Below, piece after piece: positions 11,444 to 20,947 of a DNA stretch of 64,000 bases (positions are counted from its first letter, which is position 1; every line of letters starts with the position of its first letter). Under the pieces are notes generated by a model that made no database searches, was not told where the DNA came from, and saw nothing but the letters and a program-made list of their open reading frames with translations. Location: NCBI RefSeq assembly GCF_014898055.3, contig NW_023605194.1, forward strand, positions 98,835,258-98,899,257, in the 5' to 3' direction. Both the position numbers and the translations under genes were made by a program. Source of the stretch: Talpa occidentalis (Eukaryota; Chordata; Mammalia; Eulipotyphla; Talpidae).

Positions 11444-12678
11444 CTTTTGTTTGTTTAGTTTTTTTAAATAAATTTTATTTTTATATTCCCCATACAATTG
11501 CAACCCCCTTATTTTGACCCCAATCCCTCCCCTCCCCGGCCCCCCCTCCCCATAGAGTGTCTCTGGTTCGTAGTGTTTTGTTGATTTTGATTTTCACTTT
11601 CTTATAGTTATTCATTTTCCTGGTCCCTTATTTAAGTTTTCTAGTTTCCGGCTATGAGTGAGACCATCTGGTATTTTTCTTTTTCTTTCTGGCTTATTTC
11701 GCTGAGCATGATCCCTTCCAGCGCCATCCATGTTGCTGCAAATTGCATGTGTTTATCTTTTTTGAATGCTGAGTAATATTCCATGGTATATATGTACCAC
11801 ATCTTCTTGATCCAGTCATCTATTTTTGGGCATTTGGGTTGTTTCCAAAGCTTAGCTATTGTAAACAGTGCTGCTATAAACATAGGGGTGCAGGTGCTCT
11901 TTGGAATTGATGTTTCTGTGTCCTTTGGGTGGAATTGCTGGATCATATGGAAGCTAGGAGTGGAATTGCTGGATCATATGGAAGCTCTATGTTTAGTAGG
12001 TCCAGAAATCTCCACACAGCTCTCCACAGTGGTTGGACCAGTTTGCATTCCCACCAACAGTGCAGGAGAGTTCCTTTTTCTCCACATCCTCGCCAACATT
12101 TGTTGTTGCTAGTTTTTTTAATATGTGCCATTCTCACTGGTGTGATATGGTATCTCATGGCAGTTTTGATTTGCATTTCCCTGATGACAAGTGATGTTGA
12201 ACATTTTTTCATATGCCTGTTGGCCATTTGCATTTCCTCTTCAGAGAAGTTTCTTTTTAGCTCTTCTGCCCATTTTTTGACAGGATTATTTTCTTTGTTG
12301 TTGAGTCTCATCAGCTCTTTGCAGATTTTTGTAATCAGTCCTTTATCATTAGTGTTGTGTGCAAAAATGTTCTCCCAGTCGGTGGAGTTTCTCTTTGTTT
12401 TTGTTATTGTCTCTTTTGCTGTGCAGAAGCTCTTTAATTTGATGTAGTCCCAGCTGTTTATCTTTGCCTTCACTATCACTGCTTTGGGTGATGTGTCTGT
12501 AAAGATGTCTTTGATGTGCATATCATGTAGTGTTTCGCCTATATTTCCTTCTATGTATTTTATGGTTTCAGGTCTTATATCTAGTTCTTTAATCCATTTT
12601 GAGTTGATTTTTGTGTATGGTGTGAGGTAGTGGTCAAGCTTCATTCTTTTGCATGTAGCGACCCAGTTTTCCCAGCAT
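11444..12678 (-). mobile_element. 5'-truncated L1: ORF2 C-terminal region plus 3' UTR
   Basis: Young-looking L1 in antisense. The 3' UTR (11464-11580) reads reversed as the subfamily with GTCAAAATAAGGGG...GGTGCAATTGTATGGGGAATATAA. The complement of 12644-11943 is open for 233 codons and encodes the L1 ORF2 C-terminal region, including [31 protein letters not shown] and the cysteine-containing [16 protein letters not shown] second frame, 11946-11641, carries the rest (PKCPKIDDWIKKMWYIYTME ... SLIAGN, stop). The two are separated by a 31-bp tandem duplication. Target duplication atagtggtgttttt / ataatggtgttttt lies at 11430-11443 and 12679-12692 (one mismatch). Truncation removes the endonuclease and RT domains, so it is non-autonomous. 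Confidence 0.93.
11930..11986. repeat. 31-bp-period tandem duplication inside L1 ORF2
   Basis: The 26-mer starting tggaattgctggatcatatg occurs at 11930-11955 and again at 11961-11986, exactly 31 bp apart. Because 31 is not a multiple of three, it shifts the ORF2 frame. Confidence 0.95.
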
Positions 12679-12692
12679 ATAATGGTGTTTTT

Positions 12693-13008
12693 GACTAATA
12701 CTCTATTTGCATTAAATGCTAGAAATATTGTTTGATCACAGTGGAAATGACTGAACTATTTCTTCATTTTAGAAAAAACATAATACATAATTATTTTCTT
12801 TGCAACAAATGGTAAAGCATGTTTGCAGATGTTGAATTCATTTAAACAAATTCAAGTCTCAAATTTCCTCCCACTTTATTTTTGCTCTGCCTTAAAGTGA
12901 ATCTTAAGAACACCATCCAAGTGACCGGGTTTCATTTTTTCTGGGTTCATATGATATGATGAATATGGTCCAAGGAGCACATGAAGGATCCTCATGGAGA
13001 TGGGTATT
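12693..13008. other. Unassigned AT-rich spacer
   Basis: Short unique-looking spacer between the L1 and the young SINE. Nothing recognised. Confidence 0.5.
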
Positions 13009-13023
13009 AGAAGTCTTGAATTT

Positions 13024-13370
13024 GGGGCCTCCCCGGTGGCGCAGCGGTTGAGCGCTGGGTTGCGAAGCTGCCCGCGGCCTCTGCGGCGCCAGTTCGATCC
13101 CCGGCCGCTCCCCGGCCTCCGGGAGAGGGTCCCACATGGCGCGCAGACCTCTCCTGCCGCCCGCTGCTCCCCTCAGCAGTGTACTTCGGTCCTTCTGCCT
13201 GCTCTGCTCCCCGCTCTGGCTCTGGTGAATTCTCTCACCCTCCCGCACTTCTGACTGTACCCAGTGCATGTGTAAACAAAACAAACGAATAAAAAACATT
13301 CCTCTATTAAAAAAAAAAGATAAAAAAAAAAAAAAAAAAAAAATTTAAAAAAAAAAAAATAAAAAAAAAA
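13024..13370 (+). mobile_element. tRNA-derived SINE, young subtype, complete
   Basis: One of the best-preserved copies. The head GGGGCCTCCCCGGTGGCGCA retains many CpGs. The body has GGCGCGCAGACCTCTCCTGC and CAGCAGTGTACTTCGGTCCT, and ends with TGACTGTACCCAGTGCATGT. A long A-rich tail with scattered T follows (about 13309-13370). A perfect 15-bp target duplication, agaagtcttgaattt, flanks it (13009-13023, 13371-13385). Intact Pol III boxes, long tail and clean duplication point to recent insertion. Confidence 0.96.
13037..13100 (+). promoter_or_regulatory. Internal Pol III promoter (A and B boxes) of the SINE
   Basis: A box TGGCGCAGCGG at 13037-13047 fits the tRNA consensus TRGYNNANNGG. B box GTTCGATCC at 13092-13100 fits GTTCRANNC. 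Both are intact at tRNA-like positions, so transcription by RNA polymerase III is conceivable if the flanks permit. Confidence 0.8.
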
Positions 13371-13581
13371 AGAAGTCTTGAATTTGACTCAAGACTAGGG
13401 AAAAATGAATACTTGCAACAGTAAATATTTGCCAGTGGGTTGAAAGACATTGCCAGCCATGCAGAGGGAATTATTACAACTGCTTAATGGATATCACATC
13501 AAGTACAAGCTTATTCTGAGACCTGTCCACTAATGACCACTATGATAGCTAATTTAATGGGTTAAATTTGAGGATGTTTTT

Positions 13582-14334
13582 CAAGCAACAACAAATGTTG
13601 GAGAGGATGTGGTGAAAAAGGGACTCTCCTACATCGCTGGTGGGAGTGCCAACTGGTCCAACCACTATGGAAAGCTGTCTGGAGCTTCCCCAATCTACTA
13701 AAAATGGAGCTACCATACGACCTGGCAATTCCACTCCTAGGGATCTACCCGAAGGATGAAAAAACACTGATTCAAAAGAACACCTGTATACCTATGTTTA
13801 CTGCAGCACTGTTTACAATAGGTAAAACCTGGAAACAACCCAAATGCCCAAAAATAGATGACTGGATCAAGAAGATGTGGCATATATACACAATGGAATA
13901 TTATTCAGCAATGAAAAAAAGATAAACTCATGCCATTCGCAGCAATGTGGATGGAACTTGAAGGAATTATGCTCAGTGAAATAATCCAGAAGGAAAAAGA
14001 AAAATATCAGATGGTTTCACTTATAGCAGGAATATAGGGGAACCAAATAAGACATCAGTGTAAAAAAATAATAACAGTACAAAACACAACAAAGCAAAAA
14101 TGGACAATTATAAATCAGAGACATATGCAGGGGAGGAGGAGGAAGAGGGATCAGAGAGAGGGAGGGCGGAGCATGGAGTCTGAGCTGATGGTGCACGGGT
14201 GCATTGGTGAAGGAAACTGTGGGGACTACACCTGAAGAGGTGGGGGAAAACAAATATTGTTTAAAAATGAACAAAGATGTAAAAAAATAATAATTTATAA
14301 AAAATAAAATAAATAAAATATGTGAGAAAAATAT
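13582..14334 (+). mobile_element. 5'-truncated L1, second 3'-UTR type
   Basis: Encodes the end of L1 ORF2. One frame at 13704-13925 gives [20 protein letters not shown] ... WHIYTMEYYSAMKKR and then stops early. Upstream, reading in another frame, is [22 protein letters not shown] sequence. The 3' UTR (about 14035-14310) is GGAGGAGGAGGAAGAGGGAT then GGTGCACGGGTGCATTGGTG and an A-rich end. It does not match the 'AATAAGGGG...TGCAATTG' 3' UTR of the L1s at 11444, 14893 and 18063. Target duplication aaatttgaggatgttttt / aaattggaggatgttttt lies at 13564-13581 and 14335-14352. Confidence 0.92.
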
Positions 14335-14619
14335 AAATTGGAGGATGTTTTTGGATGAGATGAACATTTAATCAATAAGCAGGTTACTCTTTTTAATGTC
14401 CTTCTAATATTGGTGGGCCTCATCCAGTCAGTTGAAGACAAGAATAGAACACCAGTTCCATGAATAAAAGACCAGACTCCATGAGCAAGAGCAAGTTCTC
14501 TGGCTGCCTTTTAACTTCATCTGCATTGTCAGTTCTCCTGGGTCTTTGCTTGCCTAGCCTGCAGATTTTGGACTTCCTAGCCTCCATAATTGCATGAGCC
14601 AATTCCTTATAATAACTTT

Positions 14620-14647
14620 ATATGTTTTATATATATATAAAACATAT
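14620..14647. repeat. Perfect 28-bp AT palindrome
   Basis: Begins atatgttttatatat and is its own reverse complement across 14620-14647. It lies in the TA-rich segment near the 3' end of the MLT2-like LTR, where the consensus itself has a variable TATA run. Confidence 0.9.
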
Positions 14648-14892
14648 GTAAATATTTATGTGTGTATGTATATATTTATGCTACTTGTTCTGTTTCTTTG
14701 GAGAATGCTAATACAACTGACTGTTCCTCTTTGTTGCCCTAGCAGAAGAAAGGAATAGGGACTTGAAGATCTAGTTGGGTGATAGGGCAGAAAGTAAAAG
14801 TGCAAGAGCACTAATATCTGTGAATTAAAACATACTCTTGTAATGTTTTGATTGGGCTAGTTATACAGATTGCCAAGGTGATTTGCCTTTCT

Positions 14893-15050
14893 TAAAATAT
14901 GGCGGGGAGACGAAGGAGTAGGGTCAAAATAAGGGGGGGTGCAATTGTTTGGGGGATATAACCAAAATGAAAATGCATACATTGTGCAATAATGAAAAAT
15001 GATGTAAGAATTATATAAAATAAAATATTAAAAAAATAAAATGAAAAAAA
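14893..15050 (+). mobile_element. L1 3'-terminal scrap
   Basis: ggtcaaaataagggggggtg caattg, then ataaccaaaatgaaaatgca tac and agaattatataaaataaaat att match the 3' end of the L1 at 18063-18386 closely. Only the last ~150 bp of the element plus an A-rich tail remain. No clear target duplication was found. Confidence 0.85.
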
Positions 15051-15584
15051 AGTCTTCAAGTTAAAAATAAATGGATCGTGGGGGATGCAGGAGCATGGTG
15101 AGATTGGTTATTTAGCATTATCACTTCTTTGCCTAAGTGACTTTGATTACTTTGCACTGCCTGACTGGTAAATCTCATTGTCTTTCCATAGAAGGTAGGG
15201 TCCCTTGATCTGATTCTCTAAGACTTTTCTTCTTCCAGGTCTCACTAGGGTCATTTTCACTCTGATTGCTGTAGACTGATTGATCTATTCATCACTGCCT
15301 GAGTAGACAACTATGCTGGCCTTTCCCCCTTTACCCTAAAAGTTCTTTTTCTGTTCTTTGGTGGTTGAGCTTTTAGATGCAACTGTGAAGGAAACTCAGC
15401 TGTAACGTATTTTCCGTTCCATAGTATCAGGAAAAAACAAAGCAAAACTCCTTTTTTGTTATCAGAACACCTGTTTACATGTCTGTGAACATACCATCAC
15501 ACCAGCTTTTAGTAGACTTTGCTGTATGTAAGTCTGACTTAGCTATTGCTGGTGTAAAGACAAAACTGGCTTGGAAACTCAGTG
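15051..15584. other. Unassigned sequence
   Basis: No family recognised. Composition is ordinary. Confidence 0.5.
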
Positions 15585-15749
15585 GTGCTAATTGAGAGTT
15601 ATGTGACATTGGGAAGTTATTTCCTCACTAAGACCTAATTTCCTCTTGTGAAAAAATATGAAAATAATAGAAATATTAGTAAAATTAAATGTTTTGATAC
15701 TTCTAAGTGTTTAGAACAATGTCTGGCATATAAAGTACTAGCTTCAAGG
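15585..15749 (+). mobile_element. MIR SINE
   Basis: gttatgtgacattgggaagttatttcct in segments matches 'TGTGACCTTGGGCAAGTTACTT'. It is followed by taatttcctcttgtgaaa and the 3' end gtttagaacaatgtctggca tataaagta ('CTTAGAACAGTGCCTGGCACATAGTA'). Confidence 0.65.
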
Positions 15750-15830
15750 CATTTATTTATTGATTCTTCAATAAATATTTACTGAGTGACTACTGTGGAC
15801 TAGGTGTCGATAATCATCATCACCCTTACA
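15750..15830 (-). mobile_element. L2 (or MIR) 3'-end scrap, antisense
   Basis: ttcttcaataaatatttact gagtgactactgtggactag matches reversed L2 'CAACAAATATTTATTGAGCGCCTACTATGTGCCAGG'. Confidence 0.45.
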
Positions 15831-16814
15831 ATTATTGAGATCACATTCTTTTTTAATGTTGAACATATAATGTAATAAATGTAACATAGATGTTCATCAC
15901 ATATTTATTCGATCTAGGACTTTCTATGGTCATTAGGCTTAAAACACTAGGAAATTGGATGCCCAGTTTTTATTGTATTTATTAGGTGAAAAAAAATCAG
16001 CTACAGCTATGACAAACATGCTTTATACCCTAAAACTGTTTTCCTTAATGGTTGAGAATTTAAATAACCTAATTAAAATGAAATAATATCTCCTGTGTGT
16101 ACAAAATAACTGTTTATAAAGACAACACGTTAGGAAATTGGAAGCACTAATTTATAAATGGTACAATTATGTTTTTTTCTTAGAGCAATATACAAATTTA
16201 GTGTAATAAGTTATAAGTTTAACCTTTAAAATATTAATAATCTCAACTGTTTGAAACAAAAATCAATCTAACTTTGCAAGAATTACATATATAACATGAG
16301 CTTAGTAAGAACACACAACTTCAAATGCCAAATATACCTGAATCTTATAATTTTTACATAGTGTGATAAAAACCTGTTAGTTTCTAGGATATTATAAATT
16401 ATACCAACAATTATTAGAATGTAAACAAAAATATGGCCTTTCGCTTGTGGGGATAATGCACACATTCTCAGGTATTCAATAAAATGTTTAGTAACAAAGC
16501 ATATTCATTGTTAAGTGCTCTGATTATGTGTTTTTGTACATGCCTAAATCTGTCCATTTCAGAAAAATGGACAGATCAAGTTGGTTTAACTAAATGGCAA
16601 TATAATATTATTTTAAGGCTGATAGTAACGATATTATAAATTCAGTGCAATTTTAGTGATGAACTTAACCACTCTAATAATAAAAATGTCATATACAGTA
16701 GGAGTACAACCAAAAACAGGACAAGTATGGTTTCTTAATGCTGCTATTTGAAAGCATTTTAGAATGTTACTGTCTCATTGCCTTAAAGGAGAGCAAGGGA
16801 GGCTTGTCACAAGG
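15831..16814. other. Unassigned AT-rich stretch with one hairpin
   Basis: No repeat recognised. A perfect 12-bp inverted repeat with a 5-nt loop lies at 16548-16576 (see findings). Confidence 0.5.
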
Positions 16815-17005
16815 AGGCCGGACTCTTAAACTAGATAGCCCAAGTTCAACTCCCCTGACACATGCTCTGTGACCAAGTTTCCTAATCTGTGAAATAAAGA
16901 TGCTAAAATTAATACTCCCTGCTACATAATCACGAGGATTCAGTGAATTGATACATGCAAATTGTGACTAGGATAGTCTGAATCTAGCACAGTGATAAGC
17001 CTATG
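16815..17005 (+). mobile_element. MIR SINE, nearly full length
   Basis: Motifs in MIR order: ccaagttcaactccc (the tRNA-derived part), ctctgtgaccaagtttccta atctgtgaaataa, attcagtgaattgatacatg and ctagcacagtgataagccta. Confidence 0.68.
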
Positions 17006-17263
17006 GTCCACTCTCTCACTAACAAGAGATAGCCTTGCCATGCTTGAATGGAAAGCTTAGAATCCTTATAGTTTGAAACAAAATCTCAGCATCCCACTTG
17101 AGTTTCACTAGTTAGTGTGTGATACCTGGGGTGTTGTACTTGCATTCTCATCATTTTCCCTGGTCCAGTTAGCACTGGTGCTTAATAAATTTCTGTTGAT
17201 ACCTATATTTTTTAACCACCTCAGAATCCATTGATGTTCCATACCTTTTCCATTTAAAGACAT

Positions 17264-17559
17264 TTTTTTTTTTAATAGAGGCATGTTTTATTTATTTATT
17301 TGTTTGTTTGTTTGTTTTGTTTATACAAGCACTGGGTACAGTCAGAAGCGCGGGAGGGTGAGAGAATTCACCAGAGCCACAGCGGGGAGCAGAGCAGGCA
17401 GAAGGACCGAAGTACACGCTGAGGGGAGCAGCGGGCGGCAGGAGAGGTCTGCGCGCCTTGTGGAACCCTCCTTCGGTGGCCGGGGAGCAGCCGGGGATCG
17501 AACCGGCGCCGCAGAGGCCGCTGGCAGCTTCGCAACCCAGCGCTCAACCGCTGCGCCCC
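17264..17559 (-). mobile_element. tRNA-derived SINE, young subtype, head-deleted
   Basis: Antisense copy with tail (TTTATT)/(TGTT)n and CACTGGGTACAGTCAGAAGC. In sense, the head starts GGGGCGCAGCGG, so about 11 nt of the usual 5' start (CCTCCCCGGTG) are missing and the first part of the A box is lost. The body is CpG-rich and young. A short target duplication, taaagacat, lies at 17255-17263 and 17560-17568. Confidence 0.92.
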
Positions 17560-17588
17560 TAAAGACATACTTTTTAAAATTACATGAC

Positions 17589-17610
17589 ATGGTATGTCAT
17601 GACATACCAT
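17589..17610. repeat. Perfect 22-bp palindrome
   Basis: Sequence starts atggtatgtca and its two 11-nt arms are exact reverse complements. It lies 29 bp beyond the end of the SINE at 17264-17559. No function recognised. Confidence 0.95.
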
Positions 17611-17697
17611 AACAAAATTAGCAATAATTCAGATTGACTTTTAGATTGACATTTTATTTAGCTCTAATTAAACTTAGTTTAAAAAGTGTTTATTCTT

Positions 17698-17983
17698 GGG
17701 CCTCCCCGGTGGCGCAGTGGTTGAGTGCTGCGTTGTGAAGCTGCCCGCAGCCACTGTAGCACTGGTTTGATTCCTGGCTGCCGGGCGAGGGTCCCACAAG
17801 GTTCGCAGACCTCTCCTGCCACGCCCACTCCTCCGCTCAGCAGTGTATTTCGTCTATCTGCCTGCTCTGCTCCCCGCTCTGTCTCTGGTGAATTCTCTCA
17901 CCCTCCTGAGCTTCTGACTGTACCCAGTGCTTGCATAAACAAACAAACAAACAAACAAACAAATAAATAAATCTTTAAAAAAT
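17698..17983 (+). mobile_element. tRNA-derived SINE, young subtype
   Basis: Head GGGCCTCCCCGGTGGCGCAG. The B box has decayed to GTTTGATTC. The tail is a clean (CAAA)n then (TAAA)n run ending ATCTTTAAAAAA. Target duplication tgtttattctt lies at 17687-17697 and 17984-17994. Body features are mixed: ACGCCCACTCC replaces the usual CCGCCCGCTGC. Confidence 0.93.
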
Positions 17984-18062
17984 TGTTTATTCTTTAATAG
18001 TAGTAAAAAAAATTGTAGAGTATTTGAATTTATACTAAAATTCTACTCAAAACAGTATTGTG

Positions 18063-18386
18063 GATCATGCGCAGTGAAATAAGTCAGAAAGAAAAAGAAA
18101 AATACCGAATGATCTCACTCATAGCAGGAATTTAGAAAACCTAAATAAGAGACCAGGAAAAAAGACTAATCAATACAAAGTAAAAATCAAAATCAACAAG
18201 CAACTATAAACCAGATACACTACAGGGGGGTGGGAGGGGAGGTAGGGGTGAGAAAAGGAAGGACTAGAGTCAAAATAAGGGGGGAGGTGCAATTGTATGG
18301 GGAATATAACCAAAATGAAAATGCATGCATTGTGCAAAGATGAAAAAAGATGTAAGAATTATATAAAATAAAATATTTCAATTAAA
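18063..18386 (+). mobile_element. Short 5'-truncated L1 inserted in an older L1
   Basis: Begins at the end of ORF2 (GEISQKEKEKY-like codons, then TCACTCATAGCAGGAATTTAG) and continues through the whole 3' UTR to AGAATTATATAAAATAAAAT. A perfect target duplication, aaaacagtattgtg, lies at 18049-18062 and 18387-18400. The duplicated target belongs to the older host L1. Confidence 0.93.
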
Positions 18387-18610
18387 AAAACAGTATTGTG
18401 TTAGAATAAAAAATAGACACACAGATCAATGGGATAAAATTGAGAGCCCAGATATAAACCCACGCTTAAATGGATAGCTAGTTTTGTCAGTGGAGCTAAG
18501 AGCATAAAATGGAGAAAGGAAAGTCTCTTCAAGAGATGGTGATGGGTACCCAGGATAACTACATGCGAAAGAAAATAGACCATTTATACTATACACAAAA
18601 GTTAACTTAG

Positions 18611-18903
18611 GGGCCTCCCCGGTGGCGCAGCGGTTGAGCGCTGGGTTGCGAAGCTGCCCACAGCCTCTGCTGCGCCGGTTCGATCCCCGGCTCCTCTCCG
18701 GCCACCAGGGGAGGGTCCCGCATGGCGCCCAGACCTCTCCTGCCGCCCGCTGCTCCCCTCAGCAGTGTACTTCGGTCCTTTTGCCTGCTCTGCTCCCCGC
18801 TGTGGCTCTGGTGAATTCTCTCCCTCCCGCGCTTCTGACTGTACCCAGTGCTTGCATAAATAAATAAATAAATAAATAAACAAATAAATAAATCTTTAAA
18901 AAA
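18611..18903 (+). mobile_element. tRNA-derived SINE, young subtype, inserted in an old L1
   Basis: Head GGCCTCCCCGGTGGCGCAGC with intact A box (TGGCGCAGCGG) and B box (GTTCGATCC). Tail (TAAA)n then ATCTTTAAAAAA. Perfect target duplication aaaagttaacttag lies at 18597-18610 and 18904-18917. The host site is the old L1 ORF2 segment. Confidence 0.95.
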
Positions 18904-19370
18904 AAAAGTTAACTTAGAATGGTTTAAAGACTTGAATGTAAAACTTGAAATTATAAAATATATATAAAAATACTCCATGCCATCAGCTTCAGTGATATCT
19001 TTGGGGACTGGACTCCAATAATAAGGGAAACAAAACCAAAAATAAACATGTGAGACTAAGTCAAGCTAAAAGTCTCCTTCATAGCAAAAGTAACTATCAT
19101 AAAAACATAAAGACTCTCTACTGAATGGGAGAAAATAATTTACAATATACATCCAACAAGAGACTAATATCCAAGCTCTGCTAAGAACTCACACAACTCA
19201 ACAACGATAACAACCCACTCAAAAAATGGGTAGAAGAGTTAAGTGAATACATCTCCAAAGAAGACATACAAATGGCCAATGGGCACATGGAAAAATACTC
19301 ATTTTTGCCTAACAAAGGAAAATGCAAATCAAAACTACAAGATATCGTCTCACAATGTCTGTTGTGAACA

Positions 19371-20124
19371 ATTCCAGGAATCACGTAAGTGCTGAAACAA
19401 AGAAATAGGGGAGATGATGGAAAAGCATCTGAATCTTACTGAAGCGTGGGATAAGATCTTCAAGGAGATGAGTGAGACTCATATAGGTAAGTAGGGGTGT
19501 TCAAGACCCTACTTAAAGGGAACGTGTAAAGGCACAGAAGTGAGAGGCACTTCACAAATCCCGGAGAGCCTGGCATTGTGGATTGAGAGAATGAGTGGTC
19601 ATTTTGGGGAGTTATTACTGATTGCTCAATTTTTATTTAGAACTCTGTTTTTCTCAAAGTTATTTTTCCTTGACATTTAATAGAGATTAGAAAAGATTAG
19701 AGGACTAGGGCTGTCATTCCTAACAAAGATTTTTACTTTTCTTTCCATTAGTAACTTTTAATAATACCCAATGAAAACATATCTACATTTCACCTCCATT
19801 GTCCAAATTTCCATACTTTCTTACAAATAAGAAATATAATGAATATGGAAAGAACTGAGGACTACAGAGGAACACAAAGAACATTGCTGAAATCTGGATT
19901 TGGCTTTCTGAATGGGAGAAAGGTTGTTGTTAAAATATGAAATTGTTAACATTTTCAAATTCCAAACACTCTAGTGAGTTGCTGAAATCTCCAAGTCAGA
20001 CACAAAAGGAGGCAATTTTATTCTGAAATTATACAAAGTATTAGGGGCAAAATCATAAATTTCAAGCAAAACCATGCTGTTTTTTGTCTCCGGGTTACAA
20101 GCCAGTATTATTTAGTCCTCACTA
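19371..20124. other. Unassigned sequence
   Basis: Follows the end of the old L1. Nothing recognised. Somewhat purine-rich around 19400-19600. Confidence 0.5.
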
Positions 20125-20222
20125 TGTGGTCAGATCACCTGGGAGCTACTAAATCAGCACTTACATTTGTAAACAGGACTCCTGGTGGTTCATGTTCACA
20201 TTCAAGTTTTAGAAGCATGAAT
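20125..20222 (-). mobile_element. MER5A-like hAT (Charlie) fossil
   Basis: cagatcacctgggagctact aaatcag, then actcctggtggttcatgttc acattcaagttttagaagca matches the reversed MER5A pattern ending '..AGTTTGAGAACCACTG'. This is a non-autonomous DNA transposon with the middle deleted. Confidence 0.6.
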
Positions 20223-20947
20223 TTTAAGATATTTATTAGATTTTTAAATTTTTATGAAGAAATAGAGATATCCATAAATAAAATCATGACCATAGTTTAT
20301 GTTAAAAGAAGAAATTTATCAAAATATTGCACATGTTAAAATTATTTTAGAAAGGAAAAAAAATTGCATATAATTACCAACCTTTTTAAATATGCATTTA
20401 ATTTTTACCTAAAAGCATGCAAGGGACAAATGTGAAAATTGTATTAAGGATCTCTCAATGTCACTTCATTATCTTTCACTCATTCTGATTCTATATTTTT
20501 AATGACTTTTAATAAAAGAAATTTTATTGTATCAGTCATCCAAGAAAGTTTTAGATCAGTAACATTAAGCCCTGAGTTCTTTGACCTAAGTCATAAGTAT
20601 TTAGGTACATTTTAAACTTAAACACAACTTTAAGTTGTTGGGAATTTAATCATGATATACTAATATTCTGTGTGACTTTTGTAATGAATCATTCCCTATC
20701 TTAAATAAAATTTTAATAAATGAAAGTTAGAAATTATTTATTATTCATAAGACCTATGTCCTCTTCCTAATTATTACCCTGTGTATTCAAAAATTTAATA
20801 TTAGGATTATTATATAATCAGTCTATTTTTTGGACTATTATGATTTTGCCATCACACCTCACATCAATGTCTGGGACTAGTTCATGAATAGTTCTAGCTA
20901 GTTCATGAATAATTCTTATTCATTTCTCTATTGGCATTAATCTGATG
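20223..20947. other. Unassigned AT-rich sequence
   Basis: No family recognised. A local direct repeat, ctagttcatgaatagtt / ctagttcatgaataatt, lies at 20877-20893 and 20898-20914. Confidence 0.5.

Larger units (their letters stand above)
13541..14718 (+). mobile_element. MLT2-like ERVL LTR, split by an L1
   Basis: The left piece (13541-13581, tatgatagctaatttaatgg) resembles the MLT2 start 'TGTGATGGTTAATTTTATG'. The right piece (14353-14718) contains ggtgggcctcatccagtcag ttgaag, gaatagaacacc, cctccataattgcatgagcc aattccttataataa and ctgtttctttggagaatgct aatacaac, in MLT2 order. This is an old endogenous retroviral LTR with no coding region. The L1 at 13582-14334 sits inside it. Confidence 0.7.
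18030..19370 (+). mobile_element. Old L1 ORF2 fragment, interrupted twice
   Basis: Continuous older L1 once the two inserts are skipped. ctcaaaacagtattgtg joins ttagaataaaaaatagacac (18401 on) and agcccagatataaacccacg. After the SINE it resumes at gaatggtttaaagacttgaa tg, then atgggagaaaataatttaca, aatgggtagaagagttaagt, ccaaagaagacatacaaatg gcc and gcaaatcaaaactac. This order matches the C-terminal third of L1 ORF2. Multiple stops and indels make it non-coding. Confidence 0.82.

Noticed and set aside
11943..12644. 233-codon complement frame as a host gene
   Set aside because: It is the C-terminal region of L1 ORF2 in a truncated, frameshifted insertion.
13037..13100. A functional tRNA gene
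   Set aside because: A and B boxes are tRNA-like, but the remainder cannot form a cloverleaf with an anticodon arm, and the sequence continues into the SINE body.
12904..13299. Arg/Gly/Pro-rich frames over SINE copies (also at 17283-17612, 18602-18978, 26218-26516, 62848-63186)
   Set aside because: These are translations of the CpG-rich SINE, recurring at each copy with the same words. They are not proteins.
14615..14690. Replication origin or matrix-attachment site from the TA-rich palindrome
   Set aside because: The consensus of the surrounding MLT2-like LTR already has a TATA-rich variable run here, so the palindrome is explained by repeat drift.
16548..16576. MicroRNA precursor
   Set aside because: The stem is only 12 bp and does not extend; typical precursors have about 30 bp of stem.
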